Under the pieces are notes generated by a model that saw nothing but the letters and a program-made list of their open reading frames with translations, ran no database searches and was not told the origin of the DNA. A DNA stretch of 64,000 nucleotides from positions 13,118-77,117 of the forward strand of contig DFLE01000004.1 in assembly GCA_002373375.1 (NCBI GenBank), written 5' to 3'. Positions 26,915 through 34,788 of this stretch are shown piece after piece. The translations under genes were made by a program, and so were the position numbers. Source of the DNA: Prevotellaceae bacterium UBA3627. GTDB lineage: Bacteria; Bacteroidota; Bacteroidia; Bacteroidales; Bacteroidaceae. How positions within the stretch are numbered: position 1 is the first letter of the stretch; every line of letters begins with the position of its first letter.

Positions 26915-27811
26915 ATGTCAATATCAAACGAACTACGTAAACTAAGATACAGATGCCTGTCATGGAGCTGGCATCCGGAACTCAAGCCTTCAGACGAACC
27001 TATCGACGTGGTGATACCCATCATTGCGAAAGACCTGAAGATACTGCCCCTGTGCCTTGAAGGTGTCAGGAAGTGCGTATGCCACACCATAAAGCAGATA
27101 TACATAGTGGCTCCTGCCCAAAAGGAGATAATGGATTTCTGCACCGCCAACAACCTGGAGTTCATTAATGAAAACAATGTCTTCGGCTATGCTCCCAAGG
27201 AACTCAACATCAAGCTCTCTAACGGGAGCGACCGCAGCGGCTGGCTGTTTCAGCAGTTTGTCAAGTTGTCTGGCGCCATCGGCTCTTGCCGCTATTACCT
27301 GTGCATTGACGCTGACCACGTGCTGATACATCCGCACGTGTTCCTCACCGACAAACAAGAGACGGTATTCTACCTTAGCTATGAGGACCACCAGCCTTAC
27401 TATGACATCATACGCAGAATACTGCCCAGCATAGAGATAGGAAACCTGTCGTACGTGGACCACAAGATGCTGTTCGACAAGGAGCAACTACACGAACTGC
27501 ACAATGCCTTGAGCAGCAACCATGACGGCAAGCCATGGCAGCAGGTCATCATCGACAATCTGGACCGCAACGAGCAGTCGGGCTTCTCTGAGTTTGAGAC
27601 CTACGGCAACTTTGTACAGCGTAAGGTGCTGCGCCCATGGCAACAGAAGCGGTTACCATACAAAAAGATTGCCGACTACGACACCCTGCGTAGCAAATAT
27701 GCGAGATGGTTCAGGTGGACTCTCACGTTCCCTGACTATATGAGAGAGAATAAACAGACCCACCCCAGCCCTCCCCGTGAGGGAGGGAGGTCCAAACGAC
27801 TAAACGACTAA
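26915..27811 (+). CDS. DUF6492-type putative glycosyltransferase with repeat-derived tail
   Basis: VDVVIPIIAKDLKILPLCLEG near residue 32 and YYLCIDADHVLIHP near 128 give a GT-A-like core with a DxD (DAD), as in the DUF6492 family. The last ~19 residues (from QTHPSPPREGG) are translated from the GC-rich dispersed repeat and from AAACGACTAA repeats, so the natural end was probably near DYMRENK. The next glycosyltransferase begins 17 nt after the stop. It probably acts in surface glycan synthesis with that gene. Confidence 0.8.
   Translation: MSISNELRKLRYRCLSWSWHPELKPSDEPIDVVIPIIAKDLKILPLCLEGVRKCVCHTIKQIYIVAPAQKEIMDFCTANNLEFINENNVFGYAPKELNIKLSNGSDRSGWLFQQFVKLSGAIGSCRYYLCIDADHVLIHPHVFLTDKQETVFYLSYEDHQPYYDIIRRILPSIEIGNLSYVDHKMLFDKEQLHELHNALSSNHDGKPWQQVIIDNLDRNEQSGFSEFETYGNFVQRKVLRPWQQKRLPYKKIADYDTLRSKYARWFRWTLTFPDYMRENKQTHPSPPREGGRSKRLND
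27756..27792. repeat. GC-rich dispersed hairpin repeat, copy inside a coding region
   Basis: GACCCACCCCAGCCCTCCCC followed by GTGAGGGAGGGAGGTC. It is in the same orientation as the copy at 117-146 and encodes the end of the DUF6492 protein. Three AAACGACTAA units follow. Confidence 0.8.
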
Positions 27812-27828
27812 TCCCCCAAACGACTAAT

Positions 27829-28662
27829 ATGATTTTTGCCAGAGATAAAAGTCAGATGTGCAACAACCTGTTGCAGTTTGCCCATGTATATGCCTGGGCA
27901 CGCGAGCATGACCGTTCTGTCATGTCCATGCGCTTTAGCTATAAATACAGGTTCTTCAAGATATGCCATACAAAGTACACCAGCTTCCCGATGTACCTGT
28001 TTGCCAAATATGCTGCTGCTCTACGGCTGCTGCCTACCGCACGCTTTAAGCAAAACGATGACCCTGCGGTATCTGAACAACTGATGGTGCGCCATAAGCA
28101 TGTAGTGGTAAGCGGATGGTTCTGCCGTTGGTATGACCTCTTCCTGAAATACCGCAGTGAGATTTGCGACCTCTTCACTATTGACAGCCAATACTCCACT
28201 GCAGTGTCTCAGCGCATGAGCCAGTGCGAAGCGGAGCCATGCAACGACAGGGTTAGACTGGGCGTGCACATCCGCCGTGGTGACTACAAAGACTTTCAAG
28301 GTGGTAAGTACTTCTATAGCGACGAGAAATATGCCGCATACATTGATGCCTTCGCACAAATGATGCAAGGAAAGCAGGTTGAGGTATATCTGTCCACCAA
28401 TGACCCAGAGGTTACTGCTGACAAGTTCCGCACCTTGGTAAAACAACCTAACGCACATATCCATCTGCTGGGCGGCAACGCTGTGGAAGACCTGTTCATG
28501 CTCTCCGAGTGCGACTACGTCATGGGACCGCCAAGCACCTACTCGCTTGTAGCCGTGATGTACCGTGACATACCGTTGCTACGCATGGACACCGCACCGG
28601 CAGACGCCCTGACGATAGAAGATTTCAAACTGTTTGATTATTGGTTCAGACGTATTATCTAA
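27829..28662 (+). CDS. GT11-like (alpha-1,2-fucosyltransferase type) glycosyltransferase
   Basis: The motif GVHIRRGDYKDF near residue 147 matches the HxRRGDY signature of GT11 fucosyltransferases. An N-terminal NNLLQFAHVYAWARE stretch resembles their first motif, and VEVYLSTNDP and GPPSTYSLVA fit the later ones. The 277-residue length is typical. It is 17 nt downstream of the DUF6492 gene and ends the unit at a strong terminator. The sugar acceptor is unknown, and a related protein O-fucosyltransferase-type enzyme is possible. Confidence 0.72.
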   Translation: MIFARDKSQMCNNLLQFAHVYAWAREHDRSVMSMRFSYKYRFFKICHTKYTSFPMYLFAKYAAALRLLPTARFKQNDDPAVSEQLMVRHKHVVVSGWFCRWYDLFLKYRSEICDLFTIDSQYSTAVSQRMSQCEAEPCNDRVRLGVHIRRGDYKDFQGGKYFYSDEKYAAYIDAFAQMMQGKQVEVYLSTNDPEVTADKFRTLVKQPNAHIHLLGGNAVEDLFMLSECDYVMGPPSTYSLVAVMYRDIPLLRMDTAPADALTIEDFKLFDYWFRRII

Positions 28663-28697
28663 ACAACGTCCTTATCAAATAGCATTCACACATAATT

Positions 28698-28740
28698 AAA
28701 AAGCCAGCCGCGCCATAAATCGGCGCGGCTGGCTTTTTTT
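28698..28740 (+). terminator. Strong terminator after the GT11-like gene
   Basis: A 17-bp perfect stem, AAAAAGCCAGCCGCGCC with its complement, around a 7-nt loop and followed by a T-run. A similar AAGCCAG stem precedes the second copy of the adjacent repeat at 30286. Confidence 0.93.
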
Positions 28741-28811
28741 ATTATGCTCCTGCGGAGCAGAAATCATAGAGAATCATCAGGACAATCTTTGGAGCCTGTC
28801 GGCTCAGAAAT
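28741..28811 (+). repeat. 71-bp direct repeat, left copy
   Basis: Contains two mini-hairpins, GCTCCTGCGGAGC and GAGCCTGTCGGCTC. The right copy at 30333-30403 differs at about three positions. Both copies follow an AAGCCAG-stem terminator in the same orientation. Together they bracket the Rhs tip and its neighbours. Confidence 0.88.
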
Positions 28812-28977
28812 ATTTCTGGCTCGAAGATCCTGAGATTACAAAAAAGATTCTTAATTGATTTCTGCCCGTAAGGGCAAATAAACCTTTCGCTTTTGGGGCG
28901 TTCATATCGTCGTATTCTATCAGTGCTATGCCGCGGTCGTTGTGACCGGGCATAACACTGAGTAGAAATATCGTCAT
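28804..28977 (-). CDS. Possible 57-residue protein overlapping the lipoprotein stop
   Basis: The ATG overlaps the TGA of the upstream lipoprotein gene by one base (TGATG), which would couple translation. The peptide begins MTIFLLSVMPGHNDRG and ends in a stretch that runs into the direct repeat. Composition is ordinary, with no recognised domain. It may be a repeat-associated remnant rather than a gene. Confidence 0.3.
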   Translation of the reverse strand: MTIFLLSVMPGHNDRGIALIEYDDMNAPKAKGLFALTGRNQLRIFFVISGSSSQKYF

Positions 28978-29378
28978 CACATCTTTTTCCTGAATTCTTC
29001 TGGAATCATTGAGTCTGGGGCTGCATAGATAGTTCTTTGTTGATAATCATTACGGATAACTATACTATCATCATTTATCTCCAATATATCCAAATCAAAT
29101 CCATTAATATTCAATATACTATCATTTTTAATTTCCCATCTTTTTTTGTAAATGACATCATATCCACCGTCATATTCTTCGAATCCAGTTTTGTATGCGA
29201 CAAATATTGTCCATTTGCCTGTATCATCAAAATAATAAAAAAGTGGAACGTTCCATCCTTTTTCTTTGAAATACCAATATTTGTAGTTGCCGCCATGTAA
29301 TATTTCTTTATTATCACGATGACATGAATATATGCATAAAATAGAAAAACAAATGAACAATAACCTTCTAATAACCAT
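28977..29378 (-). CDS. Small lipoprotein, candidate immunity protein of the Rhs tip
   Basis: A 133-residue protein with a lipoprotein signal ending IYSC (cysteine near residue 19) and a beta-rich, aromatic mature part with KYWYFKEKGWNVPLF. No family was recognised. It lies 12 nt downstream of the Rhs tip gene on the same strand, the usual place of an immunity gene. A periplasmic lipoprotein would suit a toxin that acts in the periplasm or on the envelope. This role is inferred from position only. Confidence 0.65.
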   Translation of the reverse strand: MVIRRLLFICFSILCIYSCHRDNKEILHGGNYKYWYFKEKGWNVPLFYYFDDTGKWTIFVAYKTGFEEYDGGYDVIYKKRWEIKNDSILNINGFDLDILEINDDSIVIRNDYQQRTIYAAPDSMIPEEFRKKM

Positions 29379-29390
29379 GCTTAATCTTAT

Positions 29391-30152
29391 TTAATAATCT
29401 ATTCCCAGTTCTTTACATCTCTTCATAGCTTCTTGTACGAGAATCTGCCTCTGTTCATTATTTTCCTCTTTCTTCATTGCTGTTCTGATATAACTTTTGA
29501 ATTGTCCAACTTGGCCTTCTTGATATTCTTTGCTGCTATTTGAAAAATCAGAATGTTTCATTTCATTGAGTATGATCTCAGCATGCCTTGTATTTGTGGC
29601 CTCAATATTCTTTTGCATATCTTCTTTATGCTGACCTTCATGTCTCAATGTACCTCTCATCTGATATATGTTGTACATAAATTCACTCAACTTTCCATTC
29701 ATCATCTTTAGAAATATATTGCCATGGACTGTAGCAGCGAGTACATCATTTTTTGAATTATCCGTTCCGTGCAATGTACTTATCCCAACAGTCCCCGTAC
29801 CACCATTCTGATTATAGCTGATGCCGACTTCCCTGGCATAATGTCCTACAATATTGGCAGCAGTCTGCATATTAGCGTTGTTTCTCAGATCAAGTGAACT
29901 TAAATTGACAAAACTGTTTCCACGCTGTACATACATTGATGGCTCTGTCCCTCTGGAATATAGATATACTCCTTTATTGCTGAAATAGTCTATATTTCCG
30001 TCAGCATCAAATCTGTTTATTGGATTGTTATGACAATACACATAAGGACTTGTGGCATAGTCTCTCTCCGCCAGTTGATCCATTCTGTCCCACCTGCCGA
30101 CGAGGGAGCTATATTGCCTTGCGCCGTAGTCGTAGGTGTTCAGTCCATGCAT
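29391..30152 (-). CDS. Truncated Rhs core with HExxH-containing C-terminal tip
   Basis: Residues 1-52 are the end of an Rhs core: LNTYDYGARQYSSLVGRWD, then YVYCHNNPINRFDADGN, after which the variable tip begins. The tip (200 residues) contains LRHEGQHKEDM near residue 163, an HExxH zinc-protease signature. The Rhs reading frame continues upstream of this ATG through KYNGKEFD and TPYSAED to about 30239, where homology stops abruptly, so the gene has lost most of its shell. It may be a silent recombination cassette or a decayed gene. A lipoprotein gene follows after 12 nt. Confidence 0.8.
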   Translation of the reverse strand: MHGLNTYDYGARQYSSLVGRWDRMDQLAERDYATSPYVYCHNNPINRFDADGNIDYFSNKGVYLYSRGTEPSMYVQRGNSFVNLSSLDLRNNANMQTAANIVGHYAREVGISYNQNGGTGTVGISTLHGTDNSKNDVLAATVHGNIFLKMMNGKLSEFMYNIYQMRGTLRHEGQHKEDMQKNIEATNTRHAEIILNEMKHSDFSNSSKEYQEGQVGQFKSYIRTAMKKEENNEQRQILVQEAMKRCKELGIDY

Positions 30153-30285
30153 GGTGTCAAACTCCTTGCCGTTGTATTTGTGGTTCTGCAGGTCAGGGTT
30201 ATGAGTGGCGCAGTCCTCTGCACTGTACGGAGTGCCAACTATAGAATAAACGCAATAACAAAGGAAATAGTATTCACATAGAAGA

Positions 30286-30325
30286 AAAAGCCAGCTGCAC
30301 CTGTTGATGGTGTGACTGGCTTTTA
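30286..30325 (+). terminator. Terminator-like hairpin upstream of the right direct repeat
   Basis: AAAAGCCAG pairs with CTGGCTTTT, with further TGCACC/GGTG pairs inside. It matches the outer stem of the terminator at 28698-28740. Confidence 0.75.
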
Positions 30326-30332
30326 TGCTTTT

Positions 30333-30403
30333 ATTATGCTCCTACGGAGCAGAAATCAGAGAAAATCATCAGGACAATCTTTGGAGCCTGTCGGCTCAGA
30401 AAT
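30333..30403 (+). repeat. 71-bp direct repeat, right copy
   Basis: Same orientation and length as the copy at 28741-28811, with changes only at the hairpin loop base and in the CATAGAGA/CAGAGAAA segment. Confidence 0.88.
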
Positions 30404-30650
30404 AAATAATAATTTCTGAATAATTTATGGTCAATTTATGGCAATTCATGTTCAAAGAAATATATGAATACGGTGTTGAATTGGGCTTGATTTATGTTAA
30501 CCAATGACAAAAATGTCCTATTTTGGACTTTCCGTTAACGCCTTATGCTCGCGATATTTCAAAATTATTTCCTGCTGGCCGCGTACAGCGAAATCTACGG
30601 AGGGCTGTAACTTATTGATAATCAGTAGCGGGTTATGAAAAAGCATGAAA
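30404..30650. other. Gene-free stretch between the Rhs repeat and the 22-bp array
   Basis: No coding region seen. It contains a copy of the TGTCCTATTTTGG dispersed repeat (30514-30569). Confidence 0.5.
30514..30569 (+). repeat. TGTCCTATTTTGG dispersed repeat, copy 1
   Basis: TGTCCTATTTTGG, then CTTTCCGTTAACGCCT and a TTTCAAAAT end. The copy at 63940-63998 shares this order with small differences. A fragment, AAAATGTCCTATT, recurs at 30867. Confidence 0.75.
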
Positions 30651-30760
30651 AAAGCATAGCTTTTGCGTCGCAAAAGCTATGCTTTCAGGGTGTAAAAGCT
30701 ATCGTTTCTCACCGTGAAAGCTATCACTTTACATTGTAAAAGCTATGCTTTCACGGAAAA
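30651..30760 (+). repeat. 22-bp AAAGCTAT repeat array, copy 2 (five units)
   Basis: Units begin at 30651, 30673, 30695, 30717 and 30739, exactly 22 bp apart. The first is the palindromic form AAAGCATAGCTTT and the last is AAAGCTATGCTTTCAC. A weak AAAAACG/CGTTTTT hairpin follows at about 30778-30804. Confidence 0.88.
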
Positions 30761-30879
30761 GAGGGGGTGATAAGAACAAAAAACGTGTCTTTTTCTCGTT
30801 TTTCGTGCCTCATTTTCTTCTAGTTTGTGTTTTTTTGTTGACAAAATTAAAAAGGCGAAATCACCAAAATGTCCTATTC

Positions 30880-31767
30880 TCACAATACATATATGATAAG
30901 CAAGAAACAGAGGAACCAACATGCTACCACACACTGCATAAAGCGGTCGTGGAGCAGCACCTTCGTCGGGTCTCCGGTCTGTTCGTCAACCACAGCCAAC
31001 TGCATATAACGCAGGAGTCCTATCATGACAAAGACTGTGGTGAGATACAGGTATTGTGTATCGAAATTCTCTGTCACCTCTGGTGAGATGGTGTACATTA
31101 TATAACACACGAGCATTACCGATGCCGTGATACACAGCGCTGTATTGGTAAAGGTAAGGTTATACCTCTTGGTGTTATGGCGCGGAGCAACGCCCGTGGC
31201 ATTCATACGCAACACGTCATCGCGGCGCTTGGCTATGCCGAGGAAGAGCGTCAGCAGGAATGTCATCATTATCAGCCAGTGACTGATGATTATGCCAGTA
31301 GCGGCTCCGCCAAGCAGTATGCGGAAGACGAAGCCCATGGAGAGTATGCATATATCAATGATGGCATAACGCTTCAGGAACGTGCAGTACAGGAACTCCA
31401 TGACCACGTATGCCGCTATCACCAGCATAACCATATACTGATGCTCATTACCGAAAAGCAACGATGACACGGCACTCAACGCTATGAGCATTACCATCAT
31501 AACGTATGCCGACGTGATGCTTACCCTGCCGCTGGCTATGGGGCGCTGGCACTTAACAGGATGACGATGGTCTGCCTCCACGTCAATGATGTCGTTGAAG
31601 CAATATACCGCCGAGGCTGCCAGGGAGAATGCCACGAAAGCGATGAAGGAGTTAAGTAATGACGAGGCGTTTGTCAGCTGATGACCGAAGAACACCGGCA
31701 GGAAGATAAACAGGTTCTTCACCCAGTGTGACGGTCTGAGCAGTTTTATATGGTCAAGGATATTCAT
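30880..31767 (-). CDS. UbiA-family prenyltransferase (decaprenyl-phosphate phosphoribosyltransferase type)
   Basis: Polytopic inner-membrane enzyme with about eight to nine helices. The first aspartate motif FNDIIDVEADHRHPVKCQRP is at residues 57-76 and carries NDxxDxxxD. The second polar region is FLKRYAIIDICIL near 129, as in the group that moves phosphoribose to decaprenyl phosphate rather than quinone enzymes. The start LLRPSHWVKNLFIFLPVFF is characteristic of this group. Substrate assignment is by resemblance. It lies 7 nt after the acyltransferase gene in an envelope-modifying operon. Confidence 0.85.
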   Translation of the reverse strand: MNILDHIKLLRPSHWVKNLFIFLPVFFGHQLTNASSLLNSFIAFVAFSLAASAVYCFNDIIDVEADHRHPVKCQRPIASGRVSITSAYVMMVMLIALSAVSSLLFGNEHQYMVMLVIAAYVVMEFLYCTFLKRYAIIDICILSMGFVFRILLGGAATGIIISHWLIMMTFLLTLFLGIAKRRDDVLRMNATGVAPRHNTKRYNLTFTNTALCITASVMLVCYIMYTISPEVTENFDTQYLYLTTVFVMIGLLRYMQLAVVDEQTGDPTKVLLHDRFMQCVVACWFLCFLLIIYVL

Positions 31768-31774
31768 ATTTCTG

Positions 31775-32830
31775 TTATGCTTTTTTCTGTAGTTGTGATA
31801 TTATCATTCTGAATAACATGGCGAGCATTACTGTTGCCACGATATAGAGTACCAAGCCGTCGAGTATAGCACCGCCACGGCTTATGGGTATGAATATCTT
31901 TCGTGTGATGGGGTGGCACACGAAGATGGCTGCCGACAAGGCTCCTACCCAGTCTAATGCACGTACACCTATCTGTGGCAGAACCTTAACGAATGCCACG
32001 TTTACCACCACGATGAGAGCCGGTACCCACAGCCATGTATGGAAAGTCATGGAGAACGCTGCTGTCAGCGCCACGGATATGCCGAGCACAGCCAGCCATC
32101 CACACACTCCTACTGACGACAGCCTTTGCTGTAGTGCCTGTGAGCGTGCAAGTAACACGCCCATGCCAAACGGCAGCATACCGCCGATGCTGTTATACCT
32201 GATGCGATTAAGCACCTCGCCGTCAGGAGAGCCGGCACACATGGCCTGCAATGCCCAGCAAAGCAACGTAAGGCCTGCCACTACCGTCCAGTGGCGGTAA
32301 CGGTGTATCACCAATATATAGACAAGGTACAGTTGCATCATCAGTCCGAAGAACCAGTAAGGACCCGGCCATATTATATGGTCTGGGTCAGGCAAGAGGT
32401 TGATGGTCATAGTGAGCTGGGCTATGATGTCTGTCCATGCCCAGTGGTGTCTGCCCGGCGTAATCCAGTCAACCATGGCGAAGCACACGAAGCCGAGCAC
32501 CATCATAGGGAAGAGTTTCATGAAGTGATGGCGCAGGAACGGCATAGAGGGTTGTGTGGCTTCACGTTCGTATTTCAGTACCAAGCCGTAGCCGCTGAGG
32601 AAAAGGAATACCGGCACACCGTAGTGTCCGAAGAACGAGAACAACTGGAAGAGCAAGTTCTCATCAGGGCAGGACACCAGACTGACCATCCAGTCCACAT
32701 TACTCTGAAAGAACTGGTATTCATTCTCCTTAACCATAGGCCCGAGCCAATGCAGGTAGTTATGCAGGAATATTCCTATTATAGCCACACCTCTCAGCGC
32801 TGAGCATTCTGTCTTTGTCAAGAGTGTCAT
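31775..32830 (-). CDS. Acyltransferase 3-family membrane protein
   Basis: Integral-membrane O-acyltransferase with ten or so helices. The start LRGVAIIGIFLHNYLHW holds the conserved arginine and histidine region, and FLFLSGYGLVLKY (near 76) is the next family motif. The 351-residue length fits. Such enzymes acetylate surface glycans. It sits 3 nt after the phosphoethanolamine transferase gene and 7 nt before the UbiA gene, so the three form one operon. Confidence 0.87.
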   Translation of the reverse strand: MTLLTKTECSALRGVAIIGIFLHNYLHWLGPMVKENEYQFFQSNVDWMVSLVSCPDENLLFQLFSFFGHYGVPVFLFLSGYGLVLKYEREATQPSMPFLRHHFMKLFPMMVLGFVCFAMVDWITPGRHHWAWTDIIAQLTMTINLLPDPDHIIWPGPYWFFGLMMQLYLVYILVIHRYRHWTVVAGLTLLCWALQAMCAGSPDGEVLNRIRYNSIGGMLPFGMGVLLARSQALQQRLSSVGVCGWLAVLGISVALTAAFSMTFHTWLWVPALIVVVNVAFVKVLPQIGVRALDWVGALSAAIFVCHPITRKIFIPISRGGAILDGLVLYIVATVMLAMLFRMIISQLQKKA

Positions 32831-32833
32831 TAC

Positions 32834-34642
32834 TTACTTCTCCTCCTTATTATTATTCAACTTGTCATAATCCGTGGTATGCTTCAGCAACCTCGGACGA
32901 GACTCATTATACTGTGGTGACAGCAGGTCATACTCAGGCTTATAGTAAGGAGTGTGTATGCCTGCCAGTCCCATAAGCAGATGTGAGAGGGCATCGGTCA
33001 TATACTTCTTTGTCCTTGCTTGTTTTACCGCCTTGTATATATCCCTGTGGCGCCTTATATACTTCTGCGAGCAGTATATCCACATCGGTATGCGGAACTC
33101 CTCGTCAGCCAGTCTCTTGGTGATCTTCGTGTCATGCATACGTCCGAAGAAATGTCGCGCTCCCGGTCCGAACACCTCCTCACCATGGTCTGGCACATAT
33201 ATTATTATCGCCTCCTCTTTCTTGAAGCGCTTTACTATCTGGTTAACCACAGAGTCGTTAAACCACACAGCGTTGTCATAGTCTGCCATAACCTTACGGC
33301 GTTTCTGCGGCATGTCCATGTCGTCAGGGTAGTCACCTGCGCCCCATTTCTTCTTAGAGTTAGGACAGCGTATGCGATAGTTCACGTGCATACCCATGAA
33401 GTGGAATATCGTCAGTTTGCCCTTGCTCTTGCTACCGGCAAGGCAGCCTCCCGGTTTCCTCATCACATCATAATCGGAAAGCAGTCCGTCATCAAAGATG
33501 TGCAAGTCTGTGTTGCGATGGTCAAACTGCTTGCGTGAGAGCACAGAGTCATTAAGGAAGAAGCCGCCGCTGAAGTCCCATACGGGTTCCTTTGCCTTAG
33601 GCAGGAACTGATTGGTAAGGAATGTAACCTCATAGCCAGCCTCACGGAATATCTGGCAAAAGAGGGGATAGTCACACCAGTCCTTTGGGTCACCTACGCA
33701 ATAGGTGGTCATGAGATGTTTGAACACGAAGCTTGTAAGGTTCCACGGTGTCACCACATCCTCCATAGGCATCAGGAAGCCCTGTCTCTTCATCCTTACC
33801 TGATTAGGCATATTGGGTTTGTCATAGCCATACAACTGGGCATGACGCTTGTTAAAGCTCTCACCTATGATAAGCACAATGTTAGGACTCTTATACTCAC
33901 AGGAATCCACTTGCACATGGTCTGTAACATCGAGCAGTATATCCAGTTGTCTGCCTATCAACTGGTTGCTGCGTATAGAGAAGAGCAGTCGCATAGGGGG
34001 CTGGTACATCTCTGTACGCGGGCTGACAGCGAGCGTATGCTCCACATCGCCTATCGTGTCACGTGTCATTGTCTTAACATAAAGCTGCTTGTTATCTATG
34101 CTGACAACGGCGAGCCACACCAACAGTCCTGCCACGATGACATTACATGCCAGACTAACCCACTTGCCCGGCTTCAGCTGCAAACTGATATGCAGGCGCT
34201 TGCACAAGAGATAGCACACAAGGTGAAGCAACGGCACCAGCATGATGATGCCTACCTCAGAGAATATCACGTCAGTAGTGACATAACTGGTAAGGAACTC
34301 CGATGCCTCGTTGCTCGTTGTCTCTCCCATAAGCAACAGCATGGAGGGATTGAGCGTGCTGCCGAACTTCACAAAGCAGAAGGTGTCTATAATGTACAGC
34401 GGATACATAAAGCCATACAGCAGCACCTTCACCAGCGCACGCAACGGAAACCGCTTGATGCGACGGGGAATAAGCAATACCACCGCACTCAGCACATACA
34501 CATCTATCAGCAACTCCCACGGAGCGTTTGAGTACATGTGGGCATCCTTATATGGTGGAATAGTAAGTATGCTGCTCGTTATTCCGAGCAGATACATAAA
34601 GAAATATAGTCTGGTAAATATAGGTTTTAATAGTAAAGGCAT
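32834..34642 (-). CDS. Phosphoethanolamine transferase-like sulfatase-fold protein (EptA/CptA group)
   Basis: Four to five N-terminal membrane helices (to about residue 185) precede a periplasmic phosphatase-fold domain with IVLIIGESFNKRH (metal glutamate, near 258), DVVTPWNLTS (candidate nucleophilic threonine) and YVPDHGEEVFG (metal aspartate and histidine, near 480). This is the layout of enzymes that add phosphoethanolamine to lipid A or core sugars. I place the start at the ATG 25 nt after the -7 box; a more upstream TTG lies inside that box. The C-terminal 80 residues are a basic extension. First gene of a three-gene operon. Confidence 0.87.
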   Translation of the reverse strand: MPLLLKPIFTRLYFFMYLLGITSSILTIPPYKDAHMYSNAPWELLIDVYVLSAVVLLIPRRIKRFPLRALVKVLLYGFMYPLYIIDTFCFVKFGSTLNPSMLLLMGETTSNEASEFLTSYVTTDVIFSEVGIIMLVPLLHLVCYLLCKRLHISLQLKPGKWVSLACNVIVAGLLVWLAVVSIDNKQLYVKTMTRDTIGDVEHTLAVSPRTEMYQPPMRLLFSIRSNQLIGRQLDILLDVTDHVQVDSCEYKSPNIVLIIGESFNKRHAQLYGYDKPNMPNQVRMKRQGFLMPMEDVVTPWNLTSFVFKHLMTTYCVGDPKDWCDYPLFCQIFREAGYEVTFLTNQFLPKAKEPVWDFSGGFFLNDSVLSRKQFDHRNTDLHIFDDGLLSDYDVMRKPGGCLAGSKSKGKLTIFHFMGMHVNYRIRCPNSKKKWGAGDYPDDMDMPQKRRKVMADYDNAVWFNDSVVNQIVKRFKKEEAIIIYVPDHGEEVFGPGARHFFGRMHDTKITKRLADEEFRIPMWIYCSQKYIRRHRDIYKAVKQARTKKYMTDALSHLLMGLAGIHTPYYKPEYDLLSPQYNESRPRLLKHTTDYDKLNNNKEEK

Positions 34643-34666
34643 ATCGCACGTATTAATGTATCTGTG

Positions 34667-34698
34667 CAAAGTTACAAATATTTATTAAATTACACAAT
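34667..34698 (-). promoter_or_regulatory. Promoter of the phosphoethanolamine transferase operon
   Basis: On the minus strand TTG and TAACTTTG are spaced by 20 bp. Confidence 0.72.
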
Positions 34699-34723
34699 AA
34701 GAATACATGATTATGAGTATATA

Positions 34724-34758
34724 AAAAAACGCCGCATACACAGTGTATGCGGCGTTTT
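34724..34758. terminator. Near-perfect palindromic terminator
   Basis: AAAACGCCGCATACAC pairs with GTGTATGCGGCGTTTT around a single A, with A/T runs on both sides. It ends the porin gene on the minus strand just upstream of the next promoter. Confidence 0.9.
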
Positions 34759-34788
34759 GTATCTCTTAGATTTCTGCTAACGCACAGA

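Noticed and set aside
33716..34531. Plus-strand frame opposite the phosphoethanolamine transferase
   Set aside because: Antisense shadow of a well supported gene; histidine/glutamine-rich composition is typical of such shadows.
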